Assembly: GCA_037039685.1 (NCBI GenBank)
Contig: JAWNGF010000004.1
Coordinates: 1,860,001 to 1,924,000 of the forward strand
Reading direction: 5' to 3'
Length of the DNA stretch: 64,000 bases
DNA from: Ceratobasidium sp. AG-K
Taxonomy: Eukaryota; Basidiomycota; Agaricomycetes; Cantharellales; Ceratobasidiaceae
The notes under the pieces are model-generated. The model searched no databases, was not told the DNA's origin, and saw only the letters and a program-made list of their open reading frames with translations. The stretch's first letter is position 1, and each line of letters starts with the position of its first letter. The translations under genes were made by a program, and so were the position numbers. This document shows positions 13,385 through 23,883 of the stretch, in pieces.

Positions 13385-13990
13385 ACGACCACCTAGATCT
13401 CTTCGTTTCTATAGACTGTCGCCCGGGTGTGCTCGGTGTGTTCGTCCCGCATCCTCTTCCGTTTCGTACTTTCCTTCGCCCCTGTCGCACGACGGACCAC
13501 CCCGTCGCACCCTTCCTTTCTTTCTCATACCTCACGTACCTATTCGTATATCACTATTGTCCATCTTGTGTCTCTGGAGTTGTACGTTCTTTGTTCCTCT
13601 ATGCCCCCGTTTCCTTTTCATCTGTGTTACATGCGTTCCTCAGTTCATCATCAGACTGTGTCCGCTCTACGTGTATTGTATTTTCATCCAACCATATGAT
13701 TTGCATTGAAATAACGCGAGCGTGAGGTTGCATCTACGGGTATGCTTAGATAAATGGTACCGAGCAGTCCGCTACGCGTGACATGAGCCGCATTGATCCG
13801 GGGAGAAGCTAGAGGCTTTAGCAATGCTTGTGAGTTTTCACCGATCCGCTGCTCCAGGAACGAGTAACGGCCAATCAATCCGTACATTCATATCATATTA
13901 CCCTATTCGCACCAATTATAAGATTGCACCGCCATACTCGACATCAAGGGCGCTGGAATGCGACGGATTTCGGCAACTGACATGTCTGCT
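13385..13990 (+). repeat. eIF4G 3' UTR and downstream block, duplicated elsewhere in the window
   Basis: The block downstream of the eIF4G stop contains CGTACCTATTCGTATATCAC, then CATCCAACCATATGATTTGC, then a stretch with GCCGCATTGAT and CTATTCGCACCAA. The same landmarks recur in the same order at 22976-23560 behind an eIF4G relic. A shorter version of the UTR start appears at 19825-19985. In each case a Kre9-like gene follows, so eIF4G tail, spacer and Kre9-like gene appear to have been copied together. Confidence 0.75.
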
Positions 13991-14288
13991 AGTGCCCGGG
14001 AACTCCTCTAATTGTCCCGAGGCTTACCTAAAATGTACTTTGGATTCGCGTCAACGGGAAATCGTTTTTCATTCGAGTGTAAGCTCAATGTTATCCCGAA
14101 GAACATCGTATGTGCTACCATAAAAATCAGTGTAGCAGGTCTATTCAATTACATAAGTGCTCTAGGACCTTAAATGTGCTAGATCTGTCAAATATTTATA
14201 CCGTAAATGTATTACTACGACAGTTCTACTATCATATCCCACAGCGTTTTGGTTGCATGCTTCGGGAGACAGGTTCATGGGGCTTCGA

Positions 14289-14300
14289 GGTCACGTGTTA
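14289..14300 (+). promoter_or_regulatory. Conserved upstream element GGTCACGTGTTA of Kre9-like copy A
   Basis: The palindromic CACGTG core, a typical bHLH binding site, lies 464 nt before the ATG of copy A. The same word is found 214-276 nt before the ATG of the other copies. Here about 200 nt of unrelated sequence separates it from the rest of the conserved block, which resumes near 14600 (GCATGGATTATGTGGGG). Confidence 0.5.
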
Positions 14301-14763
14301 TGGATCTTCGGGTGGCAGTATGATACCTCTCGGACGCTCCGGAGTTGGCCACCGGAAACATTCTCCAGGTGGTTGCGACGTTCTCTCATCCACGGTGACA
14401 CGGGGTCATATTTTCAGGCTTAGTGGGACCCATTTGCTGAATAATTTGTGACTCGAGCACGCTGGCAATACTGCTCGGGCATGATCTACCCCCGTTGTCT
14501 ACCATATTTTCAGTAGGCGCCGTACTTACCGTGTACTCGGTGCCGTGGGCATTCGTTGACACCCATGTCGCCTATCGTAAACCTGAGCTGCGGTGTATTT
14601 GTACGCATGGATTATGTGGGGCGCCAGTGGATCGGAACAGCCTACAGGCTTCTTGCTATTTTTCAACTACCTTCGGCCTCGTATTCTGTCACTTGCTTCC
14701 TTTAAGTACACGCTCTCATTCTCACCTACCATAATACTGCTCTCATCCACTACGATTTTCAAC

Positions 14764-15556
14764 ATGCATATTCCTTTCCTCTCTCTTCTGTCTTTGATTG
14801 CCTCTGCGGCCGCCTACCAGGTTACCTTTCCGAGCGCTACTGATAAGTGGTATGCTGGCTCGGTACGTGAGCGATCGATCATGTTACACGAATGGTATAC
14901 TAACAACGAAATTCAGGCGACCAACAAAGTAACCTGGGAGCGTGTCAGCACTGATGCTGAAACGTTCACTTTGATGTTGTCCAATCAGGTGAGCTATATT
15001 TGATATTCACTATAAGAGACCAAGCTGATGCTCTATCTCAGGACCGCTCGGTGCTTTCCGATAACGTGAATCTCATCGCCTCTGTCACAGGCTCAAGTGG
15101 AGCGATTGATGTTCCAGCCCCGTCTGGCGGCTTCCCCGTTGGCAAGGGATTCAGGTATGTGTTGCTTGGTGTTTAGCCGTAAATGAAACCTAACCATCTT
15201 CCAGACTCAACCTCCTCAATATAACCACCTCGTCCACCGGCGAGAACATCAGCATTTACGCCCAGAGCCCCGAATTCGAAATCGTTTCAGGAACCTCTAG
15301 CACCACAGGATCAGCTATTGCTTCGTAAGTACCTGGCTCTCAAGTTATATCAGCCCACTCACTTCGCAACATCAGGCCTACCGGCTCTAGGGATGTGACT
15401 AGCACTGTATACATTACGGAATCAGCCGGGTCCGCCGCTGCGACTGCAACTGGTGTCAACAAGACTGGCTCGGGTACGAACGGAGCCATGTCTGTAGTCG
15501 CACATGTTTCATCAACGCTTGCTGCTTGCGGTCTTCTGGCTGCTCTCCTAGCTTAA
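14764..15556 (+). CDS. Kre9/KNH-like GPI-anchored cell-surface protein, copy A
   Basis: Five exons (14764-14862, 14917-14988, 15042-15154, 15205-15324, 15376-15556) give 194 residues. A signal peptide (about 1-17, MHIPFLSLLSLIASAAA) precedes an Ig-like domain of the Kre9/KNH N-terminal type (Pfam PF10342). Markers are VTFPSATDKWYAGS, TNKVTWERVSTDAETFTLML, GSSGAIDVPAPSGGFPVGKG and YAQSPEFEIVSG. A Ser/Thr/Gly-rich stretch follows, then a hydrophobic tail (LAACGLLAALLA) suited to GPI attachment. Kre9/Knh1 of yeast take part in beta-1,6-glucan assembly. The Agaricomycete versions are small wall or membrane proteins of unclear role. It is the longest copy because of one extra exon coding the Ser/Thr stretch, and the only one with that intron. 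Confidence 0.85.
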
Positions 15557-16219
15557 GATTGCGAATATTAGTAATAGATATTTCGACATGGTTTACGGAC
15601 ACCAATATTTTCACGTTTGGGCTTGGACGCAATGGACGCGGAATGTATGCACCCTGACTTCAATCTCATACAATCAACCAATAACCCTTCCCAAGGCGCC
15701 GAGGCTCACTATGCTGGAGTTGTCGAGCATGACCCTTGGAAGACGTGCCAATGATACGTGATCGCGTACATGCCCCACAACGCCCAATAGACGAGTTAGA
15801 GCCACATATGTTGTGTTAGATCCAAGCTTTGGCGTGGAATGGCAAGTCAACACTGGTTTTTGAATCATGCAAGGTAGTTGACAAGAGCCAACCATCAGTG
15901 ATTATTTTGATTATATCGTGATCGAGGTGCTGGCATGAATCTCGTGTAAAAGCAGCCAGATGGGCTCGGTATTGGACTGGTGCGAGGCTAGGCTTGCATG
16001 AACTTGAAATAAGGCACAGGAGTGGTACGGAATGGTATACCCTGGGGCAAACACTTCAGACGTAGCTGGAAAATTTAGGTCTGAACTAATTAAAGTCTTT
16101 AGTTCCCCGGTTCAGTCTTCGAGCATATACTATGGTCTCTTTGGCCTCTGTCTCTTTGGCCAACATTCTTAGGTCTTTGGGTCGTGTGCTCAGCAAACCG
16201 TGATTGAGCGCGGCTTCAG
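15557..16219. other. Spacer between Kre9-like copies A and B
   Basis: It holds the copy A 3' UTR and AT-rich spacer. A 73-codon minus-strand frame at 15674-15895 has no recognisable motif. Nothing else was supported. Confidence 0.5.
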
Positions 16220-16231
16220 GGTCACTTGTTA
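16220..16231 (+). promoter_or_regulatory. Decayed upstream element of Kre9-like copy B
   Basis: It reads GGTCACTTGTTA, so the CACGTG core found in copies A, C and D is broken to CACTTG. It lies 270 nt upstream of the dead ATG, and the conserved block that follows is still recognisable (GTGGGGTGTCGAATGA and CTGCAATTTGCATTG). Confidence 0.4.
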
Positions 16232-16500
16232 CACCCCTTGGGGTGTCAGTGTGATATCCGCAGGGTTTTCTACTGAGAGCATTTTTGAGGTAGATTGCTA
16301 CGTTGTTTTGCCCTCGGTGTTATATGCTGTGTAATTATTGATGGATTGTGGGGTGTCGAATGAACTGCAATTTGCATTGGACCGGAATATTTAATAATAA
16401 CCTAGATGATTTTGGTTTTATTCACCCAGTGTCGGTTCCACATCCCGTAACCCCCTCCCTTTAACCGCACCACTCGTTCTTATCCGTCGCATTCTTCAGC

Positions 16501-17129
16501 ATGCATAACTTTGTTGCTCTACTATCCTGGATTGCCTTTGCCACGGCGTAAAACGTCACGTTCCCGGTGGGTCCTGGCGATAAGTAGTATGCTGGCTCGG
16601 TGTGTAACCGGTTATCCATACCCCGTGGGTGGTACACTCATATAAACGTCAGGCTACTAACAAGCTAACCTGGGAACGTGAGAGTACCGACCCTGAACAT
16701 TTCACATTGATGCTGACTAACGGGGTGAGCCCCATTTCCCTATTTATCACTGCTCGAACGAGAAACCGGATCTAAACCAGATCTCAGAACGAATCAGTGA
16801 TTACTGGCAACAACATTGACCTCATCGCCACCGTTGCTGGTTCGAGTGGAAGTATCGATGTTCCAACCCCGTCCGGCGGCCTGCCTGCTGGCAATGGATT
16901 CAGGTAGCTATCCGGGGTGTATGTCACAGGTGCAACCTCACTGTCTTCCAGACTTACTCTCCTCAATCTAACCTCCGCACCCAATACCATCAGTATTGAT
17001 GCCTTCACCCAGGGCTTTGAAATCGTTGCAAGCACTCCTGACTCTACGCGCCACAGGGCCATGTCCATTGCTTCACACGCTCCACCGGTACTTGTGGCTG
17101 CCGTTATTTTGGTTACTTTCTTGGATTAG
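16501..17129 (+). pseudogene. Kre9-like GPI protein, copy B, inactivated
   Basis: The gene aligns along its full length with copies A, C, D and E: signal peptide, WERESTDPEHFTLML-type segment, GSSGSIDVPTPSGGLPAGNG, and a hydrophobic tail ending at TAG 17127-17129. Codon 17, directly after the signal peptide, is TAA, and the Trp codon of the DKWYAGS motif has become TAG. The splice-site positions of the other copies are largely preserved. Two nonsense changes inside the first exon make a functional product unlikely, yet most of the sequence remains readable, so the loss looks recent. Confidence 0.85.
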
Positions 17130-17857
17130 ATACTGCATGCATTGATCATCGATGTCTTGGCTTAGGTTAGGACTTCTACTTTTTTTTTTTTGCTTCGGGC
17201 TTGATTCGATGGGCGTTTGTGGAATATACCACTCTATTTCAAACCTCGGATATAACGCGGTGACACCTTTCAAGGTGCTAGGATATGCGAAATCCTAATT
17301 GTGGAGCATGGCCCTTGACGGATGAACTAAGGCGAATGAACGCATATATACTCTCCACAAGCTTTTAAACAAATTGGAACATTGTAATGTTTCTGTAAGT
17401 ACAAAGCTACGGGATTTCCGCATACGTAAACGCTGGTTCCACAAGCTCATGGATGAAACTACACGTCAGAGATTACTGCATATCTTGCGACCGGTGAGTT
17501 AGCATGAATAGTAGGTAAAGCTGCTGGATGGATATTGAGTTGATGCGAAACTGATATTCAATACACTTATAGATGTGGGGTATAGGATGACATGCCTGGA
17601 GACGATCGGCATAAATACATTCAAAAATGTGGATTTGGGGCTAACCAGAGCTTATAATTTCTCCACTGCCGAGATCGTCCGGTGGAGGAACGCCTACCTT
17701 GACATCCATCACTTCGGCACCATTAATACCCTCAAGTCCCTGAGGCTCATAATTCAGGTAATTGCGGCTGTAAGATTCAATGGACAGAGAGTCGATCGGC
17801 ACCACGCGCGTTGGTGTCCGGGTTTTTTTTTACCGTCGAAGCTGGAAGCGACCCGGA
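17130..17857. other. Spacer between Kre9-like copies B and C
   Basis: A poly-T run lies near 17180. A plus-strand open frame starting at 17575 runs on into the conserved upstream block of copy C but shows no protein family. No gene was supported. Confidence 0.5.
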
Positions 17858-17869
17858 GGTCACGTGCTA
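17858..17869 (+). promoter_or_regulatory. Conserved upstream element GGTCACGTGCTA of Kre9-like copy C
   Basis: It lies 268 nt before the ATG and starts the shared block, which continues through GGCAGTGTGATATCTCTAGA, ACGTTTTCGACGTGG, GCATGGATTATGTGGGG and CTGTAATTTGCATTGC. A TATATATA lies about 90 nt before the ATG. Confidence 0.55.
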
Positions 17870-18136
17870 GAGTTCTTGAGTGGCAGTGTGATATCTCTAG
17901 AGTTTCCTGCCGAAAACGTTTTCGACGTGGACTGGTACGTTCTTTTGCCCGCAGTGATATATATGCTAGGTTGTTATGCATGGATTATGTGGGGGGTCTA
18001 ATCGACTGTAATTTGCATTGCGCCGGAATAACTTACAAGCCTTTGCTTATATATACTCACTTTCGCAACCTCTATCTCGCAACTTCTTCCCTCAACCACA
18101 CACACACACTCGTGCTTACCCACTACAGTCTTCAAC

Positions 18137-18751
18137 ATGCGTACATATGCTGCTTTGCTATCCTTGATTGCCTCAGCCACCGCGTACAAGATTACCTTTC
18201 CGGGTGCCAATGACACCTGGTATGCCGGCTCGGTACGTAACCAGATGCCGGTGCCGTATGGGTGGTATGCTCATGTACATGTTAGGTCACCAACAAGCTG
18301 ACCTGGGAACGTGAGAGCACAGATCCTGAGCATTTTACTTTGATGCTGTCCCACGCGGTAAGGTTTGATAGTTGCTGAAATTAGCTAAGTTTAAACTGTC
18401 CCTCAGAACACTACTGTGATTCCTGGCAATAACGTAGACCTCATCGCTACTGTTCCTGGCTCGAGTGAAAGTATCAATGTTCCAGCTCCCTCTGGTGGCT
18501 GGCCTATTGGCAAAGGATTTCTGTAGGCATCATTCAATATCTGAGTCTGGATGGAAAGCTAACCATCCGCTAGACTTACCTTTGTCAATAGAACCACAAA
18601 TCCCAACACCGAGACCGGTTACGCTCAGACACGCGAGTTTAAAATTGTTTCGGGAACTAATGGTACTACAAGTAACGGAGCCATGCCTATCACTTCATAT
18701 GCTTCACCAGTGCTCGCAACTGGTGCACTTCTAGCTGTTTTCCTAGCATAG
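18137..18751 (+). CDS. Kre9/KNH-like GPI-anchored cell-surface protein, copy C
   Basis: Four exons (18137-18232, 18286-18357, 18407-18522, 18574-18751) give 153 residues. Signal peptide MRTYAALLSLIASATA, then KITFPGANDTWYAGS, NKLTWERESTDPEHFTLML, GSSESINVPAPSGGWPIGKG, the YAQTREFKIVSG strand and a short Gly/Ser/Thr linker before the hydrophobic tail (LATGALLAVFLA). The first three introns sit exactly where they do in copy A, while the last intron of copy A is absent. No disruption is visible and the gene appears functional. It belongs with copies D and E by its shorter linker. Confidence 0.85.
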
Positions 18752-19178
18752 ATCCGCATACATCCAGAAGCCAGTAACCAAATGTATCCCGACTGCGCTT
18801 TCCCTGTGCTCCTGTTGTGGTTTGAATGGCCAATACTCACGTTTTGTCACCTGATGGTCTCCACGACAGGCCGTCAGAGCGCATATATTCACCCAGAGGC
18901 TGCCGGTAAAAGTTGGCGTCGAACCTCATCAACGAGGAATCATAGTCGCGTCATAGTTTTCCGGTATGGGATCGGCATTCTTACTCCAGCAGATTTTGGG
19001 ATCTTATTGACAAGGTCCTGAGATGCACGAAGGAATGCCTAGCAGATTGAGCATTGCAGTGTGCTTCATTATTAGATCGACGCTATGTACTTGATTAAGC
19101 AGGCACTGACTATCGAAAAGCAGCAGCTTATGGCGAAGCAAAGCAAGAATCTAGAAGATATATGTTCATTTGGACCGA

Positions 19179-19280
19179 CGACACCTTCCCGTAATCTTTC
19201 AGGAGTAAGACTCAAGGATGAATCTCGGACTCCCTGAACACCAAGATCTTGCCGGCGAGCTCAAGAAGCCTAGAGTCCAA
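19179..19280 (-). pseudogene. Relic of the eIF4G MA3 C-terminus
   Basis: Read on the minus strand, about 30 codons align with the end of the canonical MA3 domain. ELAGKI is identical, and an ESEIHP segment corresponds to TPKVHP. LLLKDYGKVS corresponds to LLKAYEKAS. One in-frame stop interrupts it. It lies directly behind a kinase C-lobe relic on the same strand, with the two nearly overlapping. Confidence 0.6.
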
Positions 19281-19289
19281 ACCAATCAG

Positions 19290-19597
19290 AGTCCACAGTT
19301 GCCTGAGTGTCCGATTGTCCGGTGTCCTCCCTCTCTGGTGTTAGAGCTTCTACCATGAGCTCCTAGACCTCATTCGCACTGGCCCTGTGAGTGGGTTCGT
19401 ATCTCCAACACTATGTCATTGCTTCCCAGAACATGTCCGTGAGAAGGGAAGACGACATGAGACATTGCAGGCGCCGAGGCATCCGGCATTGGTTCTCACA
19501 GTGTCTGGGATGAGCAATGCGCATGCGATTTCCGTAAACGGGAGGTCTCCTGTTATAGTTTCCTAGAGCATAGCGCATATTAGTATCAAAACCATTG
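19290..19597 (-). pseudogene. Relic of a protein-kinase C-lobe
   Basis: The minus strand reads ETITGDLPFTEI, close to the ETLTGELPFTEI of the relic at 25474 and the EVLTGKPPFCEI of the intact kinase at 48167. After a frameshift it continues with an FWEAM-like segment, a YEPTHRA segment (compare IYEPTQRA) and an ELMVEAL helix. Several stops and frameshifts are present. Only the last helices of the kinase fold remain, and no N-lobe or catalytic loop is nearby. Confidence 0.65.
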
Positions 19598-19824
19598 TGC
19601 GATTATAGCTACCGACCAGCACAGTCTATGGATCCGCCCGAGAGTCCGTGTTCCCAAGATCCACGAGTGCCCGGTTCGACCTGTCCTTACCGTAATGTTC
19701 GGCAAGTCCAAGACGGAGAGCTCGTCCGAAACATCTCGGTCTTCAGAGGCTCCACCATCCACCCTCGAGAGCTACGGACACGAAAAAGCGACGTCGGGAT
19801 ATGCAACCACCTCAACATTTCTTA

Positions 19825-19985
19825 GTTTCCCGTACACTGTCGCCTGGGTGAACTCAGTATGTTCGTCCTGCGGCTTCCAGCGTTTCATCCTTTCCTTCGC
19901 TTATCGGTCTCGCACTTGTCCTGAGCTATACGTTCTCCGCTTGGCCCCTATCCCTTCTTCTTTTTAGAATAAAATTATCATGTGT
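19825..19985 (+). repeat. Partial copy of the eIF4G 3' UTR
   Basis: The landmarks ACTGTCGCC, TGTTCGTCC, GTTTC and CTTTCCTTCGC, then GTTCTCCGCTTGG, follow the order of the sequence behind the canonical eIF4G stop. It precedes Kre9-like copy D, as the fuller copies precede A and E. Confidence 0.55.
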
Positions 19986-20108
19986 ATATTGGCGTCGGGG
20001 CCAGGTCGATTGTTACGGATTCTGGATTGAATATCTACCTCGCACCGATTCATTTGAAGTGTTCGCACTTGTCCTACTGTGTGGCTACCCTGTCATTCTC
20101 TACAAAAA

Positions 20109-20316
20109 GCCCAAAATCTCGTTCGTCTCGTGGGGTCTCGGGATTCAGGGGAGGTGCTCGTCAGGCTCCCAAGCGCTCGTGATGTCTCGTGAGCCCTCGC
20201 GAGATAGGCGCGCATTTCGCTCTTGATTGCTCGCGAGCCCTTAGGAGCGCTTAGGAGCCACCACGAGCTCGACGAGCACCTCCCATTGATCCCGAGACCA
20301 CACGAGATTCTTGGGC
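20109..20316. repeat. Inverted repeat of about 208 bp rich in CTCG and CGAG
   Basis: The outer arms are GCCCAAAATCTCG at 20109-20121 and its near-complement CGAGATTCTTGGGC ending at 20316. Matching blocks continue inward: GGTCTCGGGAT against ATCCCGAGACC, and GAGGTGCTCGTC against GACGAGCACCTC. The centre is full of CTCGTGAG and TCGCGAG words. It is a candidate MITE or foldback element, with a word bias like that of the repeat at 2713-2829. Confidence 0.75.
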
Positions 20317-20662
20317 ATTGCTGACGTTATCAATGGCGAGGTTATGAAATGTGGTGGATCGGCGTGCCGGTGTGTGCCTCAAAAGCATTTGATCGCCAAG
20401 ACTGACCTGTAACATGTTACGGCATGACATTTATCTTGGATTCCCTCCCTTAATTGTTTCGCTCGGCGATATCCTCAGGAACACCATTTCTAAACCAGGT
20501 ATATACGGCACCAAAGGTAACACCTATTCGACTACTCGAAGTGAGGAGATGCCTTGGATGACTATATATCTCACGCGTATCATATCATAGTTCTGTACTC
20601 GTTGCTCGAGCCTGTGACCCGCATGGTTCGCGGCCGGGAGCCAAGCCCGAAAGCGGTACAGG

Positions 20663-20674
20663 GGTCACGTGTTA
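20663..20674 (+). promoter_or_regulatory. Conserved upstream element GGTCACGTGTTA of Kre9-like copy D
   Basis: It lies 214 nt before the ATG, and the shared block that follows is shortened relative to copies C and E. A TTATAAG lies about 100 nt before the ATG. Confidence 0.55.
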
Positions 20675-20887
20675 CCGCTCTTGGGATGTGATCTTTGCCG
20701 TATTTGCCACCCGAGACGTTTTCGAAGTGGGTTGCATGGATTGTTTGGGGCGTCGAATGCTCTGTAATTTGCGTCGGGCTGGGACGCCTTATAAGCTCTT
20801 GATCTTGTTAGCTCACTTTCCCCACTGTGCCTCGCAACTCCCTTCCTTTAGTCACACACTCATTCGTAACCCACGACGCTCTTCAAC

Positions 20888-21553
20888 ATGCGTACTTTTG
20901 TTGCTCTGCTATCATTGATCGCCTCTGCCACCGCGTACAAAATTACTTTTCCGGCTGCTGGTGACAAGTGGTATGCTGGCGCTGTACGTGATCAATTGTT
21001 CATGTTGCATGGTCAATATGCTCACATGAACTCTAGTCAACCAACAAACTTACCTGGGAGCGTACGAGTACCGATCCCGAACAGTTTACTCTGATACTAT
21101 CCCACAGGGTGAGTTTCGTTCGACAGTCACGCCGAGAAATCAAGCTAAATTATGTCTTAGAACGATTTGGTCATTCCGGGAAATAACGTAGATCTCCTCG
21201 CCACCGTTCCGGGCTCGAAGGGTAGTATCGAGGTTCCAGTTCCCTATGGTGATTGGACTGTTGGTAACTGGCCTGTTGGCGAAGGATTCAGGTATGTATC
21301 ATTTGCTGTACGGTCGGAGATGAAACTTGATGAAACTTAACCCTCATTCAGGCTCACCTTCATAAACAGAACCGCCAACTCCAACAGCGAAATACTCTAC
21401 GCTCAAAGCGAGGATTTTGAAATTGTCCGGGGAACCCCTGACTCTACGAGCAACTCTGCCACCAAATCTGCGAGCAACTCTGCCGTGTCTGTTATTTCAC
21501 GCGCTTCGCCCGTGCTCGCGGCTAGCGCTCTACTGGCCGCTTGCCTAGCTTAG
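20888..21553 (+). CDS. Kre9/KNH-like GPI-anchored cell-surface protein, copy D
   Basis: Four exons (20888-20983, 21037-21108, 21161-21291, 21352-21553) give 166 residues. Signal peptide MRTFVALLSLIASATA, then KITFPAAGDKWYAGA, NKLTWERTSTDPEQFTLIL and GSKGSIEVPVPYGDW. A short internal duplication (TVGNWPVGEG, recalling GDWTVG) lengthens the third exon. The YAQSEDFEIVRG strand leads into a linker in which SNSA is repeated (SNSATKSASNSAVS), and the tail is LAASALLAACLA. Introns match those of copies C and E. No disruption is visible. Confidence 0.85.
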
Positions 21554-22104
21554 ATAATTTAGACGCTGGTAACTGATATCTGGTCCGAATTTTAATAAAC
21601 ATATTCTATTTCAAGTCTCTTGTTGTCGTGACCACTGGTATGCGTGGTCCTGTGACTACGAACGGAACACCTAACCTCATCTACAATCATACCATTGCGG
21701 TTGAGTAGCCGCCATAACTCAGTGGTACTGCTTGCTGATAGATGCGAAATACTGAACGGATGAGAGGTACATGAAAGTGACGGTAGGGAGCTGGTTCACC
21801 GTGCATCGGCAAGCAGAGGCGGCGCCAGTTAGGTGATTGTCGAGTTATCGCCGATCAAATGTTTTCGGATCGCGTGTGTCCGATCCAATTCCAAACCTTC
21901 ACCATTATCATCGACGACTCTATGTTTATGATTTTCGCGGTTATTGAAGAGCGGGAAATATCGCTCGGGAGAGGACACGCGATCGAACGAAGCTTCTTAC
22001 TGGGAAACCCTCCCCCATATTCTTCTCAGGTAACTGCGTGGATGTAAGTAAGGGCTATCACTGTTTGGATGAGCTAATAGTTGCCTTTCGCCCCTCTCGC
22101 CCGT
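21554..22104. other. Spacer before an eIF4G relic
   Basis: It begins with the copy D 3' UTR (AATAAAC near 21594) and ends at the boundary of the duplicated eIF4G tail. A 62-codon plus-strand frame at 21859-22047 shows nothing recognisable. Confidence 0.5.
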
Positions 22105-22975
22105 TACCAGGTATAATACGGATGGACGGAACGTGGCTGGAGGAAAGTGAACGCGAATCCTCCGCGTGCTGGCGACCTCCCTCGGTTCGGTAAAATCTGG
22201 AGGCCTACCGACGGTGATTCGACCCTCGAGCGTATTCACTAGGAAAAGCCTCAAGCACGGGGCGGGCATTTCCCGTGCAAGCGGGTCGAACGTATTTGCT
22301 GCTCTAGGATGCGGCGTCTCGATGCCAAACGCTAGCCGAGCGCACGGCGGGGAGTTATCAGGTTAGTGTCGACCTTGAGCCAAGCGCATCGTCGCTAAGG
22401 GTTACTCGGACTCTGCGCGTGGGAAGCTGAGCTTATTGTCGAGAATTACCCTACCAAGGACGAGTAGGACGAGGAGTCTTGGCTTCAGCGGTTCGTCTGA
22501 GGCGGATGTACGGTCCAGACTTGAGGATTTCGGGGTACGTTCAACATCGGAGGTGCAGAGGCGACACTAACGTTACGCTCAGAAGCAGTTAACCGGTTGG
22601 GTGCGAAGAATATTGACGAGAGGATCATGACACGCCACTATATTCCTACCGAACACCGAGATCTCCCTACGGACCAGTTAGCAAACACGGCACTCGAAAA
22701 TGGCAACAAGTTCGCTGCGTTCGCCGAGATGCTTACGACCGTGTCCACAAGGGCCTCGCCGTTCGGCCCGAGTGTTTCGAGCTGCGTTCGGGCGACCAGC
22801 ATGGCCGACGGTCAACACCCGCGGGTGTACTGCCCGATCATCGTTGCCACAGGCTCCAGAAATCCAGGACCGAAGAACTCATCGGCATGATTCCCGGCTG
22901 CAAAGTGTCCATGAATCGCCCATGCGAAATACGGGCAAGGAAAAATGCCTTCGGCGTCTACGGCCATCTTTATCT
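22105..22975 (+). pseudogene. eIF4G C-terminal relic (linker and MA3)
   Basis: Sequence from about 22108 follows the canonical gene from the codons after the MIF4G domain through MA3: a DGRNVAGG segment (canonical DGWNVAGG), then a GDLPRFGKI-like segment, PSSVFTRKSLKHG and SGSNVFAALG. After several frame breaks comes an MA3 part with TEHRDLPTDQLAN (canonical TEHRHLFVDKLIS). Many indels and stops prevent any long frame. It leads directly into the duplicated eIF4G 3' UTR, which shows that it came from the gene's 3' end with its flank and not from a spliced RNA. Confidence 0.8.
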
Positions 22976-23560
22976 CATGGTTTCGTACATACTAGCCTCT
23001 CAGGCGCGTGTGGTATGTTCGTTCCTCTTCCTCTACCGTCTCCAATCTCGCCCCCATCACGCTCTGCCTCTCGTTTTTACATATCTCACATACCTATCCG
23101 TATATCACTATTTCCATGATTTCGCTAGGGCTGCACGTCGCTGATCCTCTATACCAGAAAAATTCTCCACCATTGTTGCGCCACGTGCGTTCCTCGATGT
23201 GTCGCCAGGCCGTGCCCGCGGCCCTGCGCTTCGTGTAATATTGTTTTGGTCCAACCATATGATTTGCTTTGGGGTGGCGCGAGTGAGGGACTGAAAATAT
23301 GCATATGATGGTGCTTCGCGGTTCGTTATACGCAACGTAGGCCGCATTGATATGGTGAGATTTTTGAAGTCACGGCGGTGCTTCCGCGTTGAGTTTTTGC
23401 TGGTCCGTTGCTCCCACAAACGAGCAATTGCCAGTCAGTTCGAATATTCACTCTTGAAGACCTGTTCGCACCAACACTATCGTGCAACTGCCCTGATATG
23501 AAATTTATCAATATCAGGGATGCTGGGACGCAGCAGATCCTGACGACCCGGGCGTCCTCA
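22976..23560 (+). repeat. Second copy of the eIF4G 3' UTR and downstream block
   Basis: It contains CATACCTATCCGTATATCAC, GTCCAACCATATGATTTGC, GGCCGCATTGAT, a GAGTTTTTGCTGGTCCGTTGCTCC-like stretch and CTGTTCGCACCAA, in the same order as behind the canonical eIF4G gene at 13385-13990. It is followed by the Kre9-like copy E promoter. Confidence 0.75.
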
Positions 23561-23871
23561 AGCCCCCGGGGCCGCCTCAGCAACCGCAACCTACCCGTGA
23601 TCAGATAGGATTTGATGCTTACGTCGGATGATTCTTGCCTCATTGCTTAGCTTAATGTTATCATGAGGGGGAAACGTCATTTCCATACCGGGTATATGCG
23701 TCACCAAATAACCTAAAGCATGCTTGTTCAACTGCGTCATTGTTGCCAGGCCTTGCAATAGGCAAATCTCCGGTATCATTATACTATATGCGTATCGCAA
23801 CGATTCCATTCTAGTACTCTCAAGCTTTTGGGCCAGATGCCTCGGGGGCCAAGCCCGAGCTTCGCTCCCGA

Positions 23872-23883
23872 AGTTACGTGTTA
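23872..23883 (+). promoter_or_regulatory. Upstream element of Kre9-like copy E, variant core
   Basis: It reads AGTTACGTGTTA, so CACGTG has become TACGTG. It lies 265 nt before the ATG, and the rest of the block (GGAGTGGCAGTGTGATGTCT, TACGTTTTCGAGGTAG, GTTATGCATGG) is well preserved. Confidence 0.45.

Larger units (their letters stand above)
19598..20662. other. Spacer with eIF4G UTR relic and a large inverted repeat
   Basis: A plus-strand frame at 19695-19967 begins with a Ser/Thr/Glu-rich segment (MFGKSKTESSSETSRSSEA). It runs into the eIF4G-UTR-like repeat, so it is probably not a gene. The inverted repeat at 20109-20316 is described separately. Confidence 0.45.

Noticed and set aside
14593..15003. 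An extended N-terminus for Kre9-like copy A using upstream in-frame codons
   Set aside because: It would bury the signal peptide; the ATG at 14764 aligns with the starts of all other copies.
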